A stretch of DNA of 7,000 nt from Candidatus Moraniibacteriota bacterium (GTDB lineage Bacteria > Patescibacteriota > Minisyncoccia > Moranbacterales > UBA2206): contig DMXN01000021.1 in NCBI GenBank assembly GCA_003482885.1, positions 1 through 7,000 on the forward strand, read 5' to 3'. Below are positions 5,952-7,000 of the stretch, one piece after another. The number at the start of each line of letters is the position of its first letter. The stretch's first letter is position 1. The position numbers and the translations under genes were made by a program. The notes below the pieces were generated by a model. That model had not been told where the DNA came from, made no database searches, and worked only from the letters and a program-made list of their open reading frames with translations.

Positions 5952-5978
5952 TTAGCACTCGCAAGTCCCGAGTGCTAA
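5952..5978. promoter_or_regulatory. CIRCE operator (HrcA binding site)
   Basis: A perfect match to the consensus: TTAGCACTC (5952-5960), a 9-base spacer (5961-5969), and GAGTGCTAA (5970-5978). It sits at the predicted transcription start and 10 bases before the hrcA ATG, where bound HrcA would block transcription of the whole hrcA-grpE-dnaK-dnaJ operon. No second CIRCE is seen elsewhere in the window. Confidence 0.98.
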
Positions 5979-5982
5979 TTTC

Positions 5983-6010
5983 ATTTTATAGCATATTCTT
6001 TTCTTGTCAA
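5983..6010 (-). promoter_or_regulatory. Sigma70-type promoter of the hrcA operon
   Basis: On the minus strand a perfect -35 TTGACA (6010-6005) is followed by TGCTATAAAAT. The -10 is TATAAA (5990-5985, 14-base spacer, with an upstream TG) or, with better spacing, TAAAAT (5988-5983, 16-base spacer). Transcription would begin near 5976, inside the CIRCE, giving a leader of about 35 bases. This is the usual arrangement for housekeeping-sigma promoters repressed by HrcA. Confidence 0.85.
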
Positions 6011-6025
6011 GAGGTTTTCTGGGGA

Positions 6026-6066
6026 AATAAAAAAAGTGTCAATATTTTAACAGATTATCGACACTT
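6026..6066 (-). terminator. Intrinsic terminator of mltG
   Basis: On the minus strand AAGTGTC (6066-6060) pairs with GACACTT (6040-6034). The stem can be extended by four weaker pairs (GATA with TATT), leaving an 11-base loop. A run of five T, one A and three T follows. It begins about 25 bases after the mltG stop codon and ends about 16 bases before the hrcA -35 box, so it insulates the heat-shock operon from upstream transcription. Confidence 0.8.
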
Positions 6067-6091
6067 AGCATATAAAATTCAACCTCTAATT

Positions 6092-7000
6092 TTACAACCC
6101 CGCCTTCTTTTTGTTAGCGATATGCTCCTCAAAGGTTTTAGCGTAATAAATTTTTTGTTCACTGCCTATTTTAGCGGTAAGAAAATACAGATAATCGGTT
6201 TTTTGCGGATAAAGCGCCGCCAAAATCGCGTTCATTCCGGGATTGACAATCGATCCGGGCGGCAAACCTTTGTTTATATAAGTGTTATACGGGGAAATTA
6301 TTTTAGTCTGCTCGATTGTATGGCTGTCGATTTTATCATTTAAAATATATGAGAGCGACGCGTCGCTTTGCAGCGGCATATCAATCGCCAGCCGGTTTTC
6401 AAAAATTCCCGCCACGATTTTCATATCCGCCGAAATCGACACTTCTTTTTCCACGATACTGGCTAGAATGATAATATCTTCAAGTTTTTTATTTTTATTT
6501 TTTATCTCGCCTAAAATCTGACCGCTCATTTTTTCCTCAAAATTATCCAGCATTTTTTTCAAAATACTTTCCGCTATTATTTCTTTTTTGAAAAAATAAG
6601 TGTCGGGAAATAAATAACCTTCAAGACTTTTATTTTTTACATCACTTAAAAATGCGTAACTATTCCGGAAACTTTCTGGAATATTATCAGCCAAACGCAA
6701 AAAGTTTTCTCCGTCAAAACCATTCTTTTTCAAAATTTCCGCCATATCGCGGTTAGTCAGTCCTTCGGGAAAAGTGATTTTCACCGCTTGGTCTTCGGGA
6801 TTAGTGATAACACGCGTGATTTCCGGAATGCTCAAATTGCCACTTAACATATACGATCCGGGCATAATTTTATTAAACAGATGACCGGAATAAAGATAAT
6901 AGTAAAAATAAATTTTGCCGGAAATTAAATTTTTTTTCGCCAAATCGGATGCTATTTTTTCAGTTCCTTCGCCTTTCTTGATTTCAAAAATTATCACGCG
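6092..7000 (-). CDS. mltG: Endolytic murein transglycosylase MltG (YceG family), 5' end outside the window
   Basis: MltG is an inner-membrane-anchored lytic transglycosylase that cuts nascent glycan strands and may act as a terminase of peptidoglycan elongation. The 302 codons present cover the extracytoplasmic part. First comes a LysM-like subdomain (FEIKKGEGTEKIASDLAKKN, then PGSYMLSGNLS), then FPEGLTNRDMAEIL and EGYLFPDTYFF. The catalytic region follows, ASIVEKEV with the conserved glutamate(s), then FENRLAIDMPLQSDASLSY. The C-terminal signature is SPYNTYINKGLPPGSIVNPG, then AALYPQKTDYLYFL. The C-terminus is complete, ending in KKKAGL and TAA at 6092. The frame is open to the right edge; a GTG at 6997 exists but would leave out the N-terminal membrane anchor the family needs, so the true start should lie beyond 7000. 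A terminator follows the gene, making it a separate transcription unit from hrcA. Confidence 0.95.
   Translation of the reverse strand, partial: RVIIFEIKKGEGTEKIASDLAKKNLISGKIYFYYYLYSGHLFNKIMPGSYMLSGNLSIPEITRVITNPEDQAVKITFPEGLTNRDMAEILKKNGFDGENFLRLADNIPESFRNSYAFLSDVKNKSLEGYLFPDTYFFKKEIIAESILKKMLDNFEEKMSGQILGEIKNKNKKLEDIIILASIVEKEVSISADMKIVAGIFENRLAIDMPLQSDASLSYILNDKIDSHTIEQTKIISPYNTYINKGLPPGSIVNPGMNAILAALYPQKTDYLYFLTAKIGSEQKIYYAKTFEEHIANKKKAGL

Noticed and set aside
6995..6997. A GTG start for mltG at 6997
   Set aside because: The frame stays open through the window edge and MltG needs an N-terminal membrane anchor that is not in the visible part.

Overview
The window is a moderately AT-rich bacterial chromosomal segment in which every recognisable gene is on the minus strand, so it reads from right to left. 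From high to low coordinate the order is mltG (5' end cut by the window edge), hrcA, grpE, dnaK, dnaJ, rplU, porG, porD and the first codons of porA (cut by the left edge). There are no tRNA, rRNA, CRISPR or transposase genes. Nothing in the window is convincingly an undescribed system. It is a chaperone and housekeeping block with a few features worth checking.

Right part (5942-7000): the C-terminal ~300 residues of an MltG/YceG-type endolytic murein transglycosylase, followed by its own hairpin-plus-T-run terminator. Next comes a textbook heat-shock control region: a sigma70-type promoter (TTGACA / TATAAAAT) followed immediately by a perfect CIRCE operator (TTAGCACTC-N9-GAGTGCTAA) just ahead of hrcA.

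Middle (1490-5941): a CIRCE-controlled operon hrcA-grpE-dnaK-dnaJ, encoding the heat-shock repressor and the complete Hsp70 machine. HrcA is about 100 residues shorter than the usual form. GrpE carries a small in-frame tandem repeat. dnaK is broken by a single extra base at about 4057/4058; restoring the frame gives a normal ~629-residue DnaK. Small palindromes lie in the grpE-dnaK and dnaK-dnaJ gaps.

Left part (1-1489): rplU (ribosomal protein L21) forms a stand-alone unit with a near-consensus promoter and a strong intrinsic terminator. A 31-bp perfect palindrome bordered by GTAG on both strands (REP-like) follows. Then comes a tightly packed por operon (gamma-delta-alpha, beta presumably beyond the edge) for a four-subunit 2-oxoacid (pyruvate-type) : ferredoxin oxidoreductase, which implies anaerobic, ferredoxin-linked metabolism.

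Organism: the short HrcA, lone rplU, AT-rich start regions without Shine-Dalgarno motifs, and an archaeal/Thermotoga-style four-subunit Por are consistent with an anaerobic Candidate Phyla Radiation (Patescibacteria) genome. This is inference from gene content, not proof. The dnaK frameshift would also fit a draft or metagenome-derived assembly.
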